From Prevotella sp. E13-17 (GTDB lineage Bacteria; Bacteroidota; Bacteroidia; Bacteroidales; Bacteroidaceae), in the NCBI RefSeq assembly GCF_022024035.1, contig NZ_CP091787.1, forward strand, positions 2,046,001-2,110,000: a DNA stretch of 64,000 bases, read 5' to 3'. The translations under genes were made by a program, and so were the position numbers. Below the pieces are notes generated by a model. It had not been told where the DNA came from, made no database searches, and was given only the letters and a program-made list of their open reading frames with translations. Shown in pieces: positions 34,397-43,312 of the stretch (within the stretch, counting starts at the first letter, position 1; each line of letters starts with the position of its first letter).

Positions 34397-34588
34397 TCAT
34401 TTTTTTTCATTCAGTATCATCCTCTCCACTTTCTGCTTGGCTTCTTCTAGCATCTGTTTTCCTTCTTCCTGCAAGTTCTTGGCTCTTAGACTCAATTCAT
34501 AGACGTGGGTGGCAATTTCCATTTGTGACTTATCCTCATTCAGTGAGATAAGTCCCCTGTCTATTCCTATCTGTATATAGTCCTTCAT
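34397..34588 (-). CDS. Small helical protein heading the TIR/STAND operon
   Basis: Sixty-three residues: MKDYIQIGIDRGLISLNEDK followed by a long charged helix (YELSLRAKNLQEEGKQMLEE). The ATG at 34588 is chosen because the promoter at 34625 lies between it and the upstream in-frame ATG. It is 46 bp before the pseudo-SIR2/TIR gene. The function is unknown; it could be a sensor or partner of the effectors. Confidence 0.55.
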   Translation of the reverse strand: MKDYIQIGIDRGLISLNEDKSQMEIATHVYELSLRAKNLQEEGKQMLEEAKQKVERMILNEKK

Positions 34589-34624
34589 CTGTCGTCGGTT
34601 TTTAGTGTCATTATTATTGACGGC

Positions 34625-34633
34625 GTAAAGATA
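34625..34633 (-). promoter_or_regulatory. -7 box of the TIR/STAND operon
   Basis: Minus strand TATCTTTAC is a one-base variant of TAnnTTTGY and lies about 37 nt upstream of the ATG at 34588. Confidence 0.45.
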
Positions 34634-34719
34634 CAAATATTCTTCTGCACGACCAACGAAATGTTGCCGAAAGTGCAAAATTTTGATAGATTCGGCACCG
34701 TTTCAAGCCTTTTCAGCTT

Positions 34720-34860
34720 CTTGTAGCCATACTTCAGGCAGCAATCACTCTGCTTCTAGCCATACTCTAAGCATACTCTTGGCATACTCATACTGCTGCC
34801 TAGAGTATGCTTGGGGCTTGTCAACGGCTTGCTAACTCCTTGTCATCTCCTTGCCTAAGG
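34720..34860. repeat. Degenerate 11-bp-period tandem array
   Basis: CATACTC starts at 34761, 34772 and 34783, and CTTG at 34817, 34828, 34839 and 34850, each exactly 11 bp apart. TAGCCATACT occurs at 34724 and 34757, 33 bp apart. Arms AGCATACTCT (34770-34779) and AGAGTATGCT (34802-34811) could also form a hairpin. The 34589-34938 gap otherwise holds only the promoter. Confidence 0.65.
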
Positions 34861-34938
34861 ACCGTTATGCTCACTGTTCTATCCATAATAGTATGCCTAA
34901 GGTACGCCTATGCTATGCCCTTGCTATCTTGCAACTGT

Positions 34939-35463
34939 TTACCCCAACTTCGCTCCACACTCCGGACAGAACTTGGAGGTGCCGTCGGTCTTAGTACCAC
35001 AGTTGGTGCAGAACTTATGTGTGCCTGTGAAGGGAGACGTGAACGATGATGCAGAAGCAGACGATGAAGTGCCTCCGGCAATGGCTTGCTCTGCAAGTGC
35101 CAAGGCACGGTCGTCGAGGGAGGACTGCTCCACCAAGCCCCATATCTGGGTGATGAGTACGGGCCAGAAGAAGAGTATGGAGATGACGGTGGGGATGGCC
35201 TGCTGACCATAGATACCCACGTTAGCATCGAAGAGCACGCCGTCAGTCTGAGGGATGAGCGTGACCTTCAGGGCAGAACGCATACCCAGTACGGCCTTGA
35301 AAAGGTTGCCTTTGGTGATGCTGATGTCCTTGCCACCACTCATCAGCGTATCGACATTCACCTCAAAGTCGTCGCGCACAAAGTCGTTTTGGATAGCCTC
35401 TGCAATGGCATTAATCTGCGAGGGGTGCGCAGCCAACAATTTCTTTTTGCTATATGTTGCCAT
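34939..35463 (-). CDS. Membrane-associated zinc-ribbon protein
   Basis: 174 residues. The N-terminal domain (MATYSKKKLLAAHPSQINA...) is followed by one hydrophobic segment (TVISILFFWPVLITQIWGLV, about 93-112) and a C-terminal double-CxxC zinc ribbon (FCTNCGTKT, FCPECGAKL). It starts 2 bp after the stop of the small paralogue gene at 35466. The broken M48 peptidase upstream has a similar C-terminal zinc ribbon. The function is unknown. Confidence 0.7.
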   Translation of the reverse strand: MATYSKKKLLAAHPSQINAIAEAIQNDFVRDDFEVNVDTLMSGGKDISITKGNLFKAVLGMRSALKVTLIPQTDGVLFDANVGIYGQQAIPTVISILFFWPVLITQIWGLVEQSSLDDRALALAEQAIAGGTSSSASASSFTSPFTGTHKFCTNCGTKTDGTSKFCPECGAKLG

Positions 35464-35465
35464 AA

Positions 35466-35720
35466 TCATCTGATGTTTTGGAGTGAATACTGATGGTAAA
35501 TGACTGAAAGAACATTGGTCTCTGCAAAGAGTTTCTTTACCAGCAGTTGGTCCTCTTCGCTAAAACGGTTCTCTACTTCATGGAGCAGATCGATGACGCG
35601 GTTGGTCTGCTCACGCAACTCGTCACTGGTCACAACCCCGTCTGCCATGATTTTCTGAAATGACGGCTCCTGGGCTATCATCTCATCGATGTTAATAAAT
35701 CCTTGTTCGTTGAATATCAT
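35466..35720 (-). CDS. Small helical protein, paralogue of 41863
   Basis: 84 residues: MIFNEQGFINIDEMIAQEPS, KIMADGVVTSDEL, then a helix ending KKLFAETNVLSVIYHQY. It aligns along its whole length with the protein at 41863 (FNEDGTLNV, RIMADQYVTLDEI, QLVHELIVESEV). The shared family links the M48/zinc-ribbon module with the RyR/MscS operon. No function is known. Confidence 0.65.
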   Translation of the reverse strand: MIFNEQGFINIDEMIAQEPSFQKIMADGVVTSDELREQTNRVIDLLHEVENRFSEEDQLLVKKLFAETNVLSVIYHQYSLQNIR

Positions 35721-35781
35721 TGTCGTATAGTTTTAGTTTTAGTTTTATCAAGAATTGGAGAGTTTGAGAATTAGATATACG

Positions 35782-36661
35782 TCAAAGCTGACATCCGCAG
35801 TTGCGGCAGAAACGCCAGCCAGCATCTACAGGACTGCCACATCGTGGACAGGTGCGACCAGAAGGACTATCCACCGTTCCGCCATTCTTTATCATCCGAT
35901 ATTGCTCACTCTCGCCCCACTTCAATATCTCCCGCACACGAACGGCAGAGAACGGATGATCGAGGCCGGCTATCACGGCTAACTGCAGGGTTTTGTTCCA
36001 CAGCCCGTTGTTCTGTATCTTATCGTATTCGTCAGCCTGCGATGCCCACTCCTTCAGGTCAATCTGCGACGTGATGCTCTTCGGTCCGCCCGACAATCGT
36101 GCCATCGTGGTGGCTACCACCTCAGGTGAAGTGACGATACTGGCAGCGCGGTCAGCAGAGAGTTCACTCTTGCGGTACCAATAGAGCAGCGCATACTGAA
36201 CGGGAGTGGCCAGCGTTCCCAAGATTCCCAGATTAGCCAATCCGCTACTAATCCCATTGCGCCACGGTGTGGTAGAGCACGTGTCGGCACAGGATATGTC
36301 CGCACTCATGGGCGAGGATGGCATCCAATTCCTCATCACTCATCATCTCCAGCAATCCAGAGGTGACAACGATATAAATCCGCGTATCACCCATTGTCCA
36401 TGCATTGGGATTGGGATCCATCTGGAGATAGAACTCCGGCTCAGAAATGCCCAAATGCCTGCAAATAGGTGGCAGATGCTTATATATCTTTGGCAACTGC
36501 CGCTCCGACAGCCGTATGGTGGATGCCATATTCACCCCATACTGCAAGTTCTCAATGCCAATGGCCAGTATCTTCTTCACCAATGCTGCAAAGCCAGGGA
36601 TTCCCTCCATCTGTCGCAGTGCAGCAGCATCTTCAGGAGGTATAAAATCGGATGGTTTCAT
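35782..36661 (-). pseudogene. M48 metallopeptidase with C-terminal zinc ribbon, frameshifted
   Basis: The first frame (from ATG 36661) encodes MKPSDFIPPEDAAALRQMEG to ILAHECGHILCRHVLYHTVA and stops at 36248. The second frame continues NGISSGLANLGILGTLATPV, YRKSELSADRAA (the third zinc ligand) and a zinc ribbon (CPRCG, CRNCG). Both parts are well conserved, so the shift near 36250-36262 is recent or a sequence error. An IS element sits about 10 bp upstream of the ATG and cuts it from its promoter or operon. Confidence 0.75.
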
Positions 36662-36670
36662 ATTCTCGTT

Positions 36671-37988
36671 CACTAGTGTCCGGTTAAAATCTCACCAAAA
36701 CGAAAGTTGTATAGGTGGATCGTCCGAACGGTTATTATTATCATCTTTAGTTACATTGAATATGGAATGGATATCACTTTGCTTGAATAGGAGCGGACCA
36801 ATAGCATTTGAGATTGCATGAAGCGACTGAGGCAGACGGAATTTCTTCTTTGCAATGATGAGTAGCAGGTAGTCACACACGGCAATCCAAAGCTGTAGAT
36901 AGACAGCATTCTCAGTAGTCCCATAGAACTTCTTGATATGCAGGTGTTGCTTCACCCATTTGAAGAACAGTTCGACCATCCATCTTTCTCTATACAGTTC
37001 TGCAACTGTCAGAGAATCAATGGTTAAGTTGTTCGTAAGAAATCGGTAGACGTTATCTGTTGAGTAGTCCTCGTATACTACCATACGCAATGGCTCAGGA
37101 TACTCCACCGAGGGATTCTTACCCGTCAGACGGATTATTTGATAGCTGATGAGTCCTGCTGATTTGTCAACCTCATGTTCCTCTGCGACCTCATACACCA
37201 TGTTATCTTTTGCTCTGGTAACGAAGAATGCTCCCTTGAGATGAAAACACTCATAAAGCTGCTTAAAGAATACATAGCCCTTGTCCATAAGATAGAAGGC
37301 ACATGCTTCAACAGGTATCATCGGCATAACCTTGGAATCGTGCACCAGTCCGTTTGTCATTATGATATAGGACGGGATGCTTCCTCTCAAATCAATCAAG
37401 GTATGCATCTTTACGGCGCCTTCTCCGTGATGAAACTCTGCCCATGGGGATAATTCCAGACATAGCTGGATGGTGGTACTGTCTAAAGCATAGACCCTTT
37501 CTTTAAGGCCAAGACGGAAGTAGTCATCGCGATACAGCATCTTCGCTTCCTTTATAAGGGGTTGCGCGAAATCCCTGTATATCATCCAGTTCCTTTTCTC
37601 GTTGGCTTCTGCCAATGAGAAAAGGAACAGAGCAAAGACCTGCATGATAGAGATCATTTCCACGGAGCCCAAGTGTCATCTCGATGTCTCTCAGACCTGA
37701 CCTGTCTGTAAACTGAGCAAAGCTCATGACCTTGAATTGATCAAAGCAGGCTAACGATCTGGTTCGCCAGTCACCCTTGTAGCGATCAACACATTTCTGG
37801 AATTCATAACATGAAACCAGAGACATGATCTGTGAAAAGATGGTCTTTTTCGTACTCATTATAGCAATATACATCCACTAGAGGCCGAATTGCTAAGGTA
37901 CAAAATTTAATCCAAAAATTCAAAGAACGCTATATTTAATTATCAATAAGTTAAACCATATGCTCCGGATCTTAACCAGACAACAGTG
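36671..37988 (-). mobile_element. IS4-family insertion sequence
   Basis: About 1.32 kb bounded by imperfect 22-bp inverted repeats. The left end starts CACTAGTGTCCGGTTAAAAT (36671-36692). The right end (37967-37988), read on the minus strand, starts CACTGTTGTCTGGTTAAGAT. It carries a DUF4372/DDE transposase in two frames. No clear target duplication is seen. It lies between the TIR-GTPase gene and the M48 gene. Confidence 0.8.
36692..37874 (-). pseudogene. IS4-family transposase in two frames
   Basis: The N-terminal DUF4372-like part (from 37874) reads IFSQIMSLVSCYEFQKCVDR through RGNDLYHAGL. The DDE part continues in another frame from about 37618 as SLAEANEKRNW and ends at 36692. The catalytic residues remain: Asp in ALDSTTI, Asp in FYLMDKGY and Glu in YRERWMVELFFKWVKQHL. 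The shift near 37618-37635 probably inactivates it; programmed frameshifting is less likely because no clear slippery site is visible. Confidence 0.78.
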
Positions 37989-38048
37989 ATACTTGATTTA
38001 AAAACTATAAAATACGAATTTGTAGCCAACTACAATATACAACAGACT

Positions 38049-39611
38049 CTAATATTTTAAAGATTTCCACAGCAACTCAGGAAAATAGTCTGATGCTGGT
38101 GTAAACATGCTTGTCCCCATATTATTTAATGTGTACATACCAGTTTGGAAAGGAATTATATCGCAGATATACTTTCTAATAATAGAAACAAATTTATTTG
38201 AATTCCTAAAAGAGTCCATTAGCCCAGGGTAATAATTCTGTAGTTCGGAAATTAGAGTACTCATCATTACTCTATCTTTTTCATAGACATGAAAAGTTAT
38301 ATCAACTTTGTTGATTAGCAGAATGACTTTATCTGAGGAAGAAATGAAAGACTTTCGATATTTATAAATGTTCTTTATATAAGATTCTGAGACCTCCTTT
38401 CCCTTCCATTTCGGTTCTATCAACATTATCCATATTTTGGGATTATGTGTGTGTACAATTTGATGAAAATAAGCTGGTATACAATCATTACTATTGAATA
38501 TATCGCCAGGAACATCTATGCATTGCAGTACTGAGCTATTCCCTCTCCCCACACTAATCATAACGCATTCATTCCAACAATTTCCCCTAGCTTGAATGTT
38601 ATTTGCAATTAGGTAGTCAAAATAATCACACAAATTGCAATAATATGAATCGTTACAAGGTCTAAAAGACCTATCTGCTGAAACAGTATAACCTTTTTGC
38701 ATGAGATATTTTGCTAATCTCACAATTGTCATGGTTTTTCCAACTGCTGGCGGTCCAACAAAAATTGCCATTGGAGTGGATTGATCATTAATTGATACGG
38801 GAATGTTAACGTTGAAAGAATCACATTCATCTAGATATTGGACACCTTTATTATCATGTTTGTTTTCTAACGGTAGAGCTTTAAGCTCATGCTGAGGAAC
38901 TGTCTTATCTTTATTATCCTTTATCCTCCACTCTATTTCAACTATTTTTTCTTGCATCGCATCTATTTCCTCATCAATTATCATTGACAGATTTGTCACA
39001 ACATTAACAACCTTGAACCTATAATCCCCTTTCCTTGGTACTGGCAAGTAATAAGGTTCATCAGACATCCCTTCAAGACTACATACTAATTTCCCCTCTT
39101 TGAATACTTGACAATTTTCATTGGAATAGAACTTGAAGACAGATGTTGTTTTGTCAAGAATGTTCGGGTTGGAAAGGAGATAATCCTTCTTAATTAGTTT
39201 GTCAAGATATGCCTCAAAGAATGAAAAGTTAAAATCTGGCGCATTTTTTAGACTAAGCTCCTTCAGCCTTTCAGGAAAGAATTCCTGTGAGGGCATCTTG
39301 TAACCGCCTATTAAAATGGGGATTATATTCCTTTTCTTCTCCAAAGCAAAAGCTATTTCTTGGCAAAACCAGTCTTTCTCCCATTCGTCATCTTTACAAG
39401 CATCAAGAGAGCCTTCCTCCAAGATAACAAACACATCCTTTGCATTCTCTATGTAGGTTAGCAGTTGCACATTGAAATTATCTCTCCCCATTTCTTCCAA
39501 ATCGAAGAATGTGGAGTAGCCACGAGTCGTCAGCCTGTAATACAGATTGTTCGCCGTAGGTAGGCTCTTTCGCTTATAGCTTATGAATATGTCAAATCTT
39601 TCCTGCTGCAT
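38049..39611 (-). CDS. TIR domain fused to a GTPase-like P-loop domain
   Basis: A 520-residue protein. Residues 5-110 are a TIR domain (FDIFISYKRKSLPTANNLYY) with the expected Glu85 in WFCQEIAFAL. A middle beta-rich region follows (about 155-230). Residues 280-500 are a P-loop NTPase: GPPAVGKT (286-293), CIDVPGD as the G3-like motif and LLINKVD as NKxD. This suggests a GTP-gated NADase. It starts 28 bp after the DUF4062-like membrane protein gene. The IS element follows its stop. The gene is A+T-rich. Confidence 0.78.
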   Translation of the reverse strand: MQQERFDIFISYKRKSLPTANNLYYRLTTRGYSTFFDLEEMGRDNFNVQLLTYIENAKDVFVILEEGSLDACKDDEWEKDWFCQEIAFALEKKRNIIPILIGGYKMPSQEFFPERLKELSLKNAPDFNFSFFEAYLDKLIKKDYLLSNPNILDKTTSVFKFYSNENCQVFKEGKLVCSLEGMSDEPYYLPVPRKGDYRFKVVNVVTNLSMIIDEEIDAMQEKIVEIEWRIKDNKDKTVPQHELKALPLENKHDNKGVQYLDECDSFNVNIPVSINDQSTPMAIFVGPPAVGKTMTIVRLAKYLMQKGYTVSADRSFRPCNDSYYCNLCDYFDYLIANNIQARGNCWNECVMISVGRGNSSVLQCIDVPGDIFNSNDCIPAYFHQIVHTHNPKIWIMLIEPKWKGKEVSESYIKNIYKYRKSFISSSDKVILLINKVDITFHVYEKDRVMMSTLISELQNYYPGLMDSFRNSNKFVSIIRKYICDIIPFQTGMYTLNNMGTSMFTPASDYFPELLWKSLKY

Positions 39612-39638
39612 ACAATAACTTTTAACTACACTTTTTAA

Positions 39639-40901
39639 TTACAGAATATCCATCTTCTTCACAATAATTTCTTCATACACTTTTTGCAGACTATCTGAAA
39701 GGTCGTTCTTTATTAGCAAACGGAGATGATCATTATCAGAGTAATCCTGCCAATACTGAGATTCGTCATTTATCCTCTTCCTGGTATTCTCAACATCTTT
39801 GTTGTGAGCGTCAGATAATCGAGAGTATACAAAGATGTGTGGACGACGGTACTGTTTAAATGAGTCCATCGCAATATTAAACTCTTCTTGCGTTTTCCCA
39901 CCAACATTACCATTAAGAACAAAAATGACAATGTCTGAATAGTTTTTTATGAATTCATTATACGTGCACTGATGTCCATCAAAAACAAACTCATGCTCAA
40001 AATTTTGAAATGAGTAGCCATACAAATGAATATTTTTGTCCTTCCATTTCGTCTGTAACTGGCTGACAACGTTGCTGTAAATATCCCGCTCAGTCTGTAA
40101 TGCTTTCGAACCTGCAAAAAAAACATTAATTTGTCGAGAGAACAACTGCTCGCCAATCATGTTAACTTCCTCACCATCGTCATCCATATGCACCTTTACT
40201 CCATTCAGGAGTTCCTCTGCCTTCATAAATTCTATCTCTTGAAGATGCAGATAATCTTCTTTACGTTTGCTTAAAGCTATGTCTGAAGGTAAAAACTTTA
40301 GCCTTGTACGTTGCTGTTCATAAATCTTTAAGGTACTTGAAGGGAATGAACAAAGTCCCTCTAAAGCGCCATAATACAAAGCATTAGATTCATGTTGGAA
40401 GCACTTTAGTCTATTTTCTGCAAAGAGCCAACTTGATGATATTATTGTTTCAGAATTCAAAAGATCAACCAAAAAGTTAAGGTTTTCTATTAACTCTTTC
40501 CCCGTAGATTCTGTTACCGCCAATGCTGCCTGAATCTCCTGAGTACTTAATTTGTGCTTATGGAGGATTATTGATTTTAGTCCTGAAGGTTGAAAAGACA
40601 AATGAACATTATTATTGTTCATCTGTATGATTTCATTTTTTCGGTACTTTATTTCCTCTATCAGCTTCTTCTCTAGCAGATATGACCTTTCTCCTTTCAT
40701 AGCTTTTTTAAGACAGAATTTATGCCACGAGATCAGAATATCATTATTCACTCCACACAACTGGTCTATAAAAATAATTGTATTACTATATATGGCACAA
40801 ACTTCATCGCATACAGTTTCCTCATACTTCCGATACCCTTTAAAAAGCAGAAAAAGTATCGTTAAAATAATACACAAGATTATGAAGACGATCTGATCCA
40901 T
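39639..40901 (-). CDS. Membrane-anchored protein with DUF4062/TIR-like C-terminus
   Basis: A 420-residue protein with one N-terminal transmembrane helix (IVFIILCIILTILFLLF, 4-20), a long helical middle and a C-terminal alpha/beta domain (about 255-380). INVFFAGSKALQTERDIYSN, FIKNYSDIVIFVLNG and KTQEEFNIAMDSFKQYRRP match the pattern of DUF4062, a TIR-related domain. It is coupled to the TIR-GTPase gene and may be its sensor or anchor. Confidence 0.68.
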   Translation of the reverse strand: MDQIVFIILCIILTILFLLFKGYRKYEETVCDEVCAIYSNTIIFIDQLCGVNNDILISWHKFCLKKAMKGERSYLLEKKLIEEIKYRKNEIIQMNNNNVHLSFQPSGLKSIILHKHKLSTQEIQAALAVTESTGKELIENLNFLVDLLNSETIISSSWLFAENRLKCFQHESNALYYGALEGLCSFPSSTLKIYEQQRTRLKFLPSDIALSKRKEDYLHLQEIEFMKAEELLNGVKVHMDDDGEEVNMIGEQLFSRQINVFFAGSKALQTERDIYSNVVSQLQTKWKDKNIHLYGYSFQNFEHEFVFDGHQCTYNEFIKNYSDIVIFVLNGNVGGKTQEEFNIAMDSFKQYRRPHIFVYSRLSDAHNKDVENTRKRINDESQYWQDYSDNDHLRLLIKNDLSDSLQKVYEEIIVKKMDIL

Positions 40902-41070
40902 CTTTGGGGCTATTTATTATAGTTTAAGCTTAAACTTTTGTTGTTTCTGATCCAATTAAAAATATGCAATGGCTAAATATGGTTGTTACAAACAACCCTC
41001 CATACATTCCCTTTCAACAAGAAGCAAATTGACACTAATGAGGAACAAAGGGACACCTCTTCCAAGCTAC

Positions 41071-41194
41071 AGCCATACTCTATCCATACTATAGGCTGCT
41101 TCTTGCTTGCTTCTAGGCTTACTCAAACAGCAGGTTAGAGTATAGCTAAAGCCTACCATCACCGAGGCTACACTATAACTGATGCCTATCAAGT
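41071..41194. repeat. Degenerate 11-bp-phased repeats and hairpin
   Basis: CATACT units start at 41074 and 41085; CTGCTTCT/TTGCTTCT at 41096 and 41107; GCCTA at 41151 and 41184. All are multiples of 11 bp apart. AGCCATACTCTA (41071-41082) pairs with TAGAGTATAGCT (41136-41147) at 11 of 12 positions. The words match those in the 34.7-kb array. Nothing else is seen in the 40902-41229 gap. Confidence 0.5.
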
Positions 41195-41229
41195 ATGATT
41201 TCAAGTTCTCCCGTTCCATAATTTTGCGT

Positions 41230-41859
41230 TTATATTGTGAAGTTCATACCGAATCCTAAAATATACTGCGTTTCCTTCTTAGTGAAGGTAAGCATATAGA
41301 AGGTTTCTGCCTGCATATAGTTGGTGACGTCGTAGGCACATGCAGCGTAGTTGCGAGTCCTGCGCCATTCGTTGCCCCAAGTGAATGTTTCAGTAGCCAC
41401 ATAGGGAATAAGTTTTAGGCTAGGGATTTTATATGATACCAATAACCGGGTACGGAGCTCGTCGTCTTGGGTGTGAAGTTCTGGTTTCCAAGTATGGAGA
41501 TAACGGAATCGCAAAGAAGCAGAAAGCCGTCCCTCTTTGAGTGTTCCTGTTACTTCGGGGACTAAACGATGCCCGTATGTATCAGGCACCTTCAAGTAGT
41601 CGTAACTTAAGCCCAACTTCAGCCATGATAATACATTATATCTTACGCCGGGGCGCAAATACCAGCAATCCAACCGTTTATACTGGTAGTTCTCATGCTC
41701 GAAATAGAGCATACCCGTCACTTTAGAGTCGCCAAACCTGTGGGCGATTTCCACAAAATGCCAGCCTCCAAAGCTGTTGTCATCTTCCTGCTGGGCATAG
41801 CCAGAAGGAGGCGACAACAGCATAATGGCGAGTATCAGAGACTTACCCAGCATAAGCAA
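41230..41859 (-). CDS. DUF2490-type outer-membrane beta-barrel
   Basis: 209 residues with a signal peptide ending at SGYAQQ and amphipathic beta strands throughout (YLRPGVRYNVLSWLKLGLSY; LSASLRFRYLHTWKP), ending in a strand (ILGFGMNFTI) typical of outer-membrane barrels. It matches the DUF2490 pattern (RxRLLVSYKIPSLKLIPYV-like). It follows the small protein gene by 3 bp and ends the RyR/MscS operon. The function is unknown; it may be a channel or assembly factor. Confidence 0.75.
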   Translation of the reverse strand: MLMLGKSLILAIMLLSPPSGYAQQEDDNSFGGWHFVEIAHRFGDSKVTGMLYFEHENYQYKRLDCWYLRPGVRYNVLSWLKLGLSYDYLKVPDTYGHRLVPEVTGTLKEGRLSASLRFRYLHTWKPELHTQDDELRTRLLVSYKIPSLKLIPYVATETFTWGNEWRRTRNYAACAYDVTNYMQAETFYMLTFTKKETQYILGFGMNFTI

Positions 41860-41862
41860 GAA

Positions 41863-42144
41863 CTAAACGATAAAATCGCCGTCAAACTCTATCTGCTCGT
41901 TGAAATGCTTGCGAACAGCCTGATACACCTCGCTCTCCACGATGAGTTCATGCACCAGCTGCTTCTGTTCATAGGTAAAAGTGTCCTCCATCTTACGGAA
42001 TATAGACTTGATGTGCTGGTACTGCTGACCTATCTCATCCAATGTTACATACTGATCAGCCATAATACGCTTGTAAGAGGGATGTGACTTGGCAGACTGA
42101 CTGACGTTTAGTGTACCATCTTCATTAAAAAATACTTGTTTCAT
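41863..42144 (-). CDS. Small helical protein, paralogue of 35466
   Basis: 93 residues from ATG 42144 (MKQVFFNEDGTLNVSQSAKS); an upstream ATG at 42171 overlaps the previous gene. It shares FNEDG, YKRIMADQYVT and the C-terminal helix with the protein at 35466. It is encoded between the RyR-like and DUF2490 genes. The function is unknown. Confidence 0.62.
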   Translation of the reverse strand: MKQVFFNEDGTLNVSQSAKSHPSYKRIMADQYVTLDEIGQQYQHIKSIFRKMEDTFTYEQKQLVHELIVESEVYQAVRKHFNEQIEFDGDFIV

Positions 42145-42163
42145 AATGTTACTATTTTTATTG

Positions 42164-43312
42164 TTATTCATTTACTTTAGCTAGAATGTTGGGGATTGCC
42201 AACATCAAAAAACTATCATATTTCATATTGTCAGGATCTACACGACGAAGATCCGAGTATGAGCAAAGGTCGATGTGAGTTGGTGACTGCCAATCACTTT
42301 TTAAGTCCTTTCTGTATTTCTTCTTCTCTTCTTTATTATATATATTTCCTTCATCGGTAAGTCGTTGCTGATTACTCATAGGTTTAAAACCAAGAATAAG
42401 TTTCTCGACAACCCACCTGGCGTGCTCACTTTTGCTCAAGGATAGGAAGTGCTTCTCCCATGCCTGTCTCTCCGTCAATTTTCCATTCTCCCAACAGGGC
42501 TTGATAGAGTTATATCTTGTCTTAAAGCAGTCGGCACAAAAGATATTTGACAAGCCTAATAAAACGTCCATTTGGTTGTCTTTGTCATTCCAGGCTTTTT
42601 CATCCACAATGTACCCTAACTCCTTTTCCATTTTTGAATATAAGAAAACATCTAAGGCCATCGAATATCGCTCAACACTATGGATGTCCTGATATGGAAG
42701 ATTTTCAATCACCGTACCAAGACCATAAATCCTATCTGCATATTGCGCCATACTGGTGTCAATACTATAGATTTCATCTTCAAGTTTAGAGTTACAGAAA
42801 GAGACAATTTCTGATTCTGTAATGGTCAGTCCAACCTCCTTTTTCTTATCAATCGTAGGCTTCTTTTTGACAACTTCAAATTCGATGTCGATATAAGAAT
42901 CCTTATGCTTTGTTCCTGTACTTGTTGAGTATTTACAAATGTCCAATAGGTTGCACAAATATTCTTCTGATTTAAGTTCGCCTATTAAAGCCTCGTCCTT
43001 TTCGCTGATGATGCTCACTACTGTCCGATTCTTACGGTGTTCTTCATCATAATTAGGGAAATGGGCTGTTAAGGCTATCTGGCGTACGACTGATAGCATT
43101 AGCGCAGAGTCACCATCAACAATGACATGAAGATGTTTGTTGTCATTTGGCGAGATACAGATACTCTCGAACTTGTTCAACACAAAAGCCCAAGCACGAT
43201 ACCAGTTCTTTATGATGTTATCATCAAAAGAATCACCAACTTGATAGGGTTCTCCTATTATCGATTTTTTCCTTTTCAAATAATTGAAAGGACGTTCAAG
43301 TGGTTTATTCAT
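42164..43312 (-). CDS. Large protein with C-terminal divergent RyR-like domain
   Basis: 382 residues. The first ~290 are an alpha/beta region (HLHVIVDGDSALMLSVVRQI; RKNRTVVSIISEKDEAL) that could be nucleotide- or NAD-binding Rossmann-like. The C-terminal ~85 residues resemble a RyR domain (LSKSEHARWVVEKLILGFKP; then LCSYSDLRRVDPDNMKYDS). It overlaps the MscS stop by 4 bp. Rossmann/TrkA-N plus RyR architectures are known in bacteria; the ligand is unknown. Confidence 0.6.
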   Translation of the reverse strand: MNKPLERPFNYLKRKKSIIGEPYQVGDSFDDNIIKNWYRAWAFVLNKFESICISPNDNKHLHVIVDGDSALMLSVVRQIALTAHFPNYDEEHRKNRTVVSIISEKDEALIGELKSEEYLCNLLDICKYSTSTGTKHKDSYIDIEFEVVKKKPTIDKKKEVGLTITESEIVSFCNSKLEDEIYSIDTSMAQYADRIYGLGTVIENLPYQDIHSVERYSMALDVFLYSKMEKELGYIVDEKAWNDKDNQMDVLLGLSNIFCADCFKTRYNSIKPCWENGKLTERQAWEKHFLSLSKSEHARWVVEKLILGFKPMSNQQRLTDEGNIYNKEEKKKYRKDLKSDWQSPTHIDLCSYSDLRRVDPDNMKYDSFLMLAIPNILAKVNE

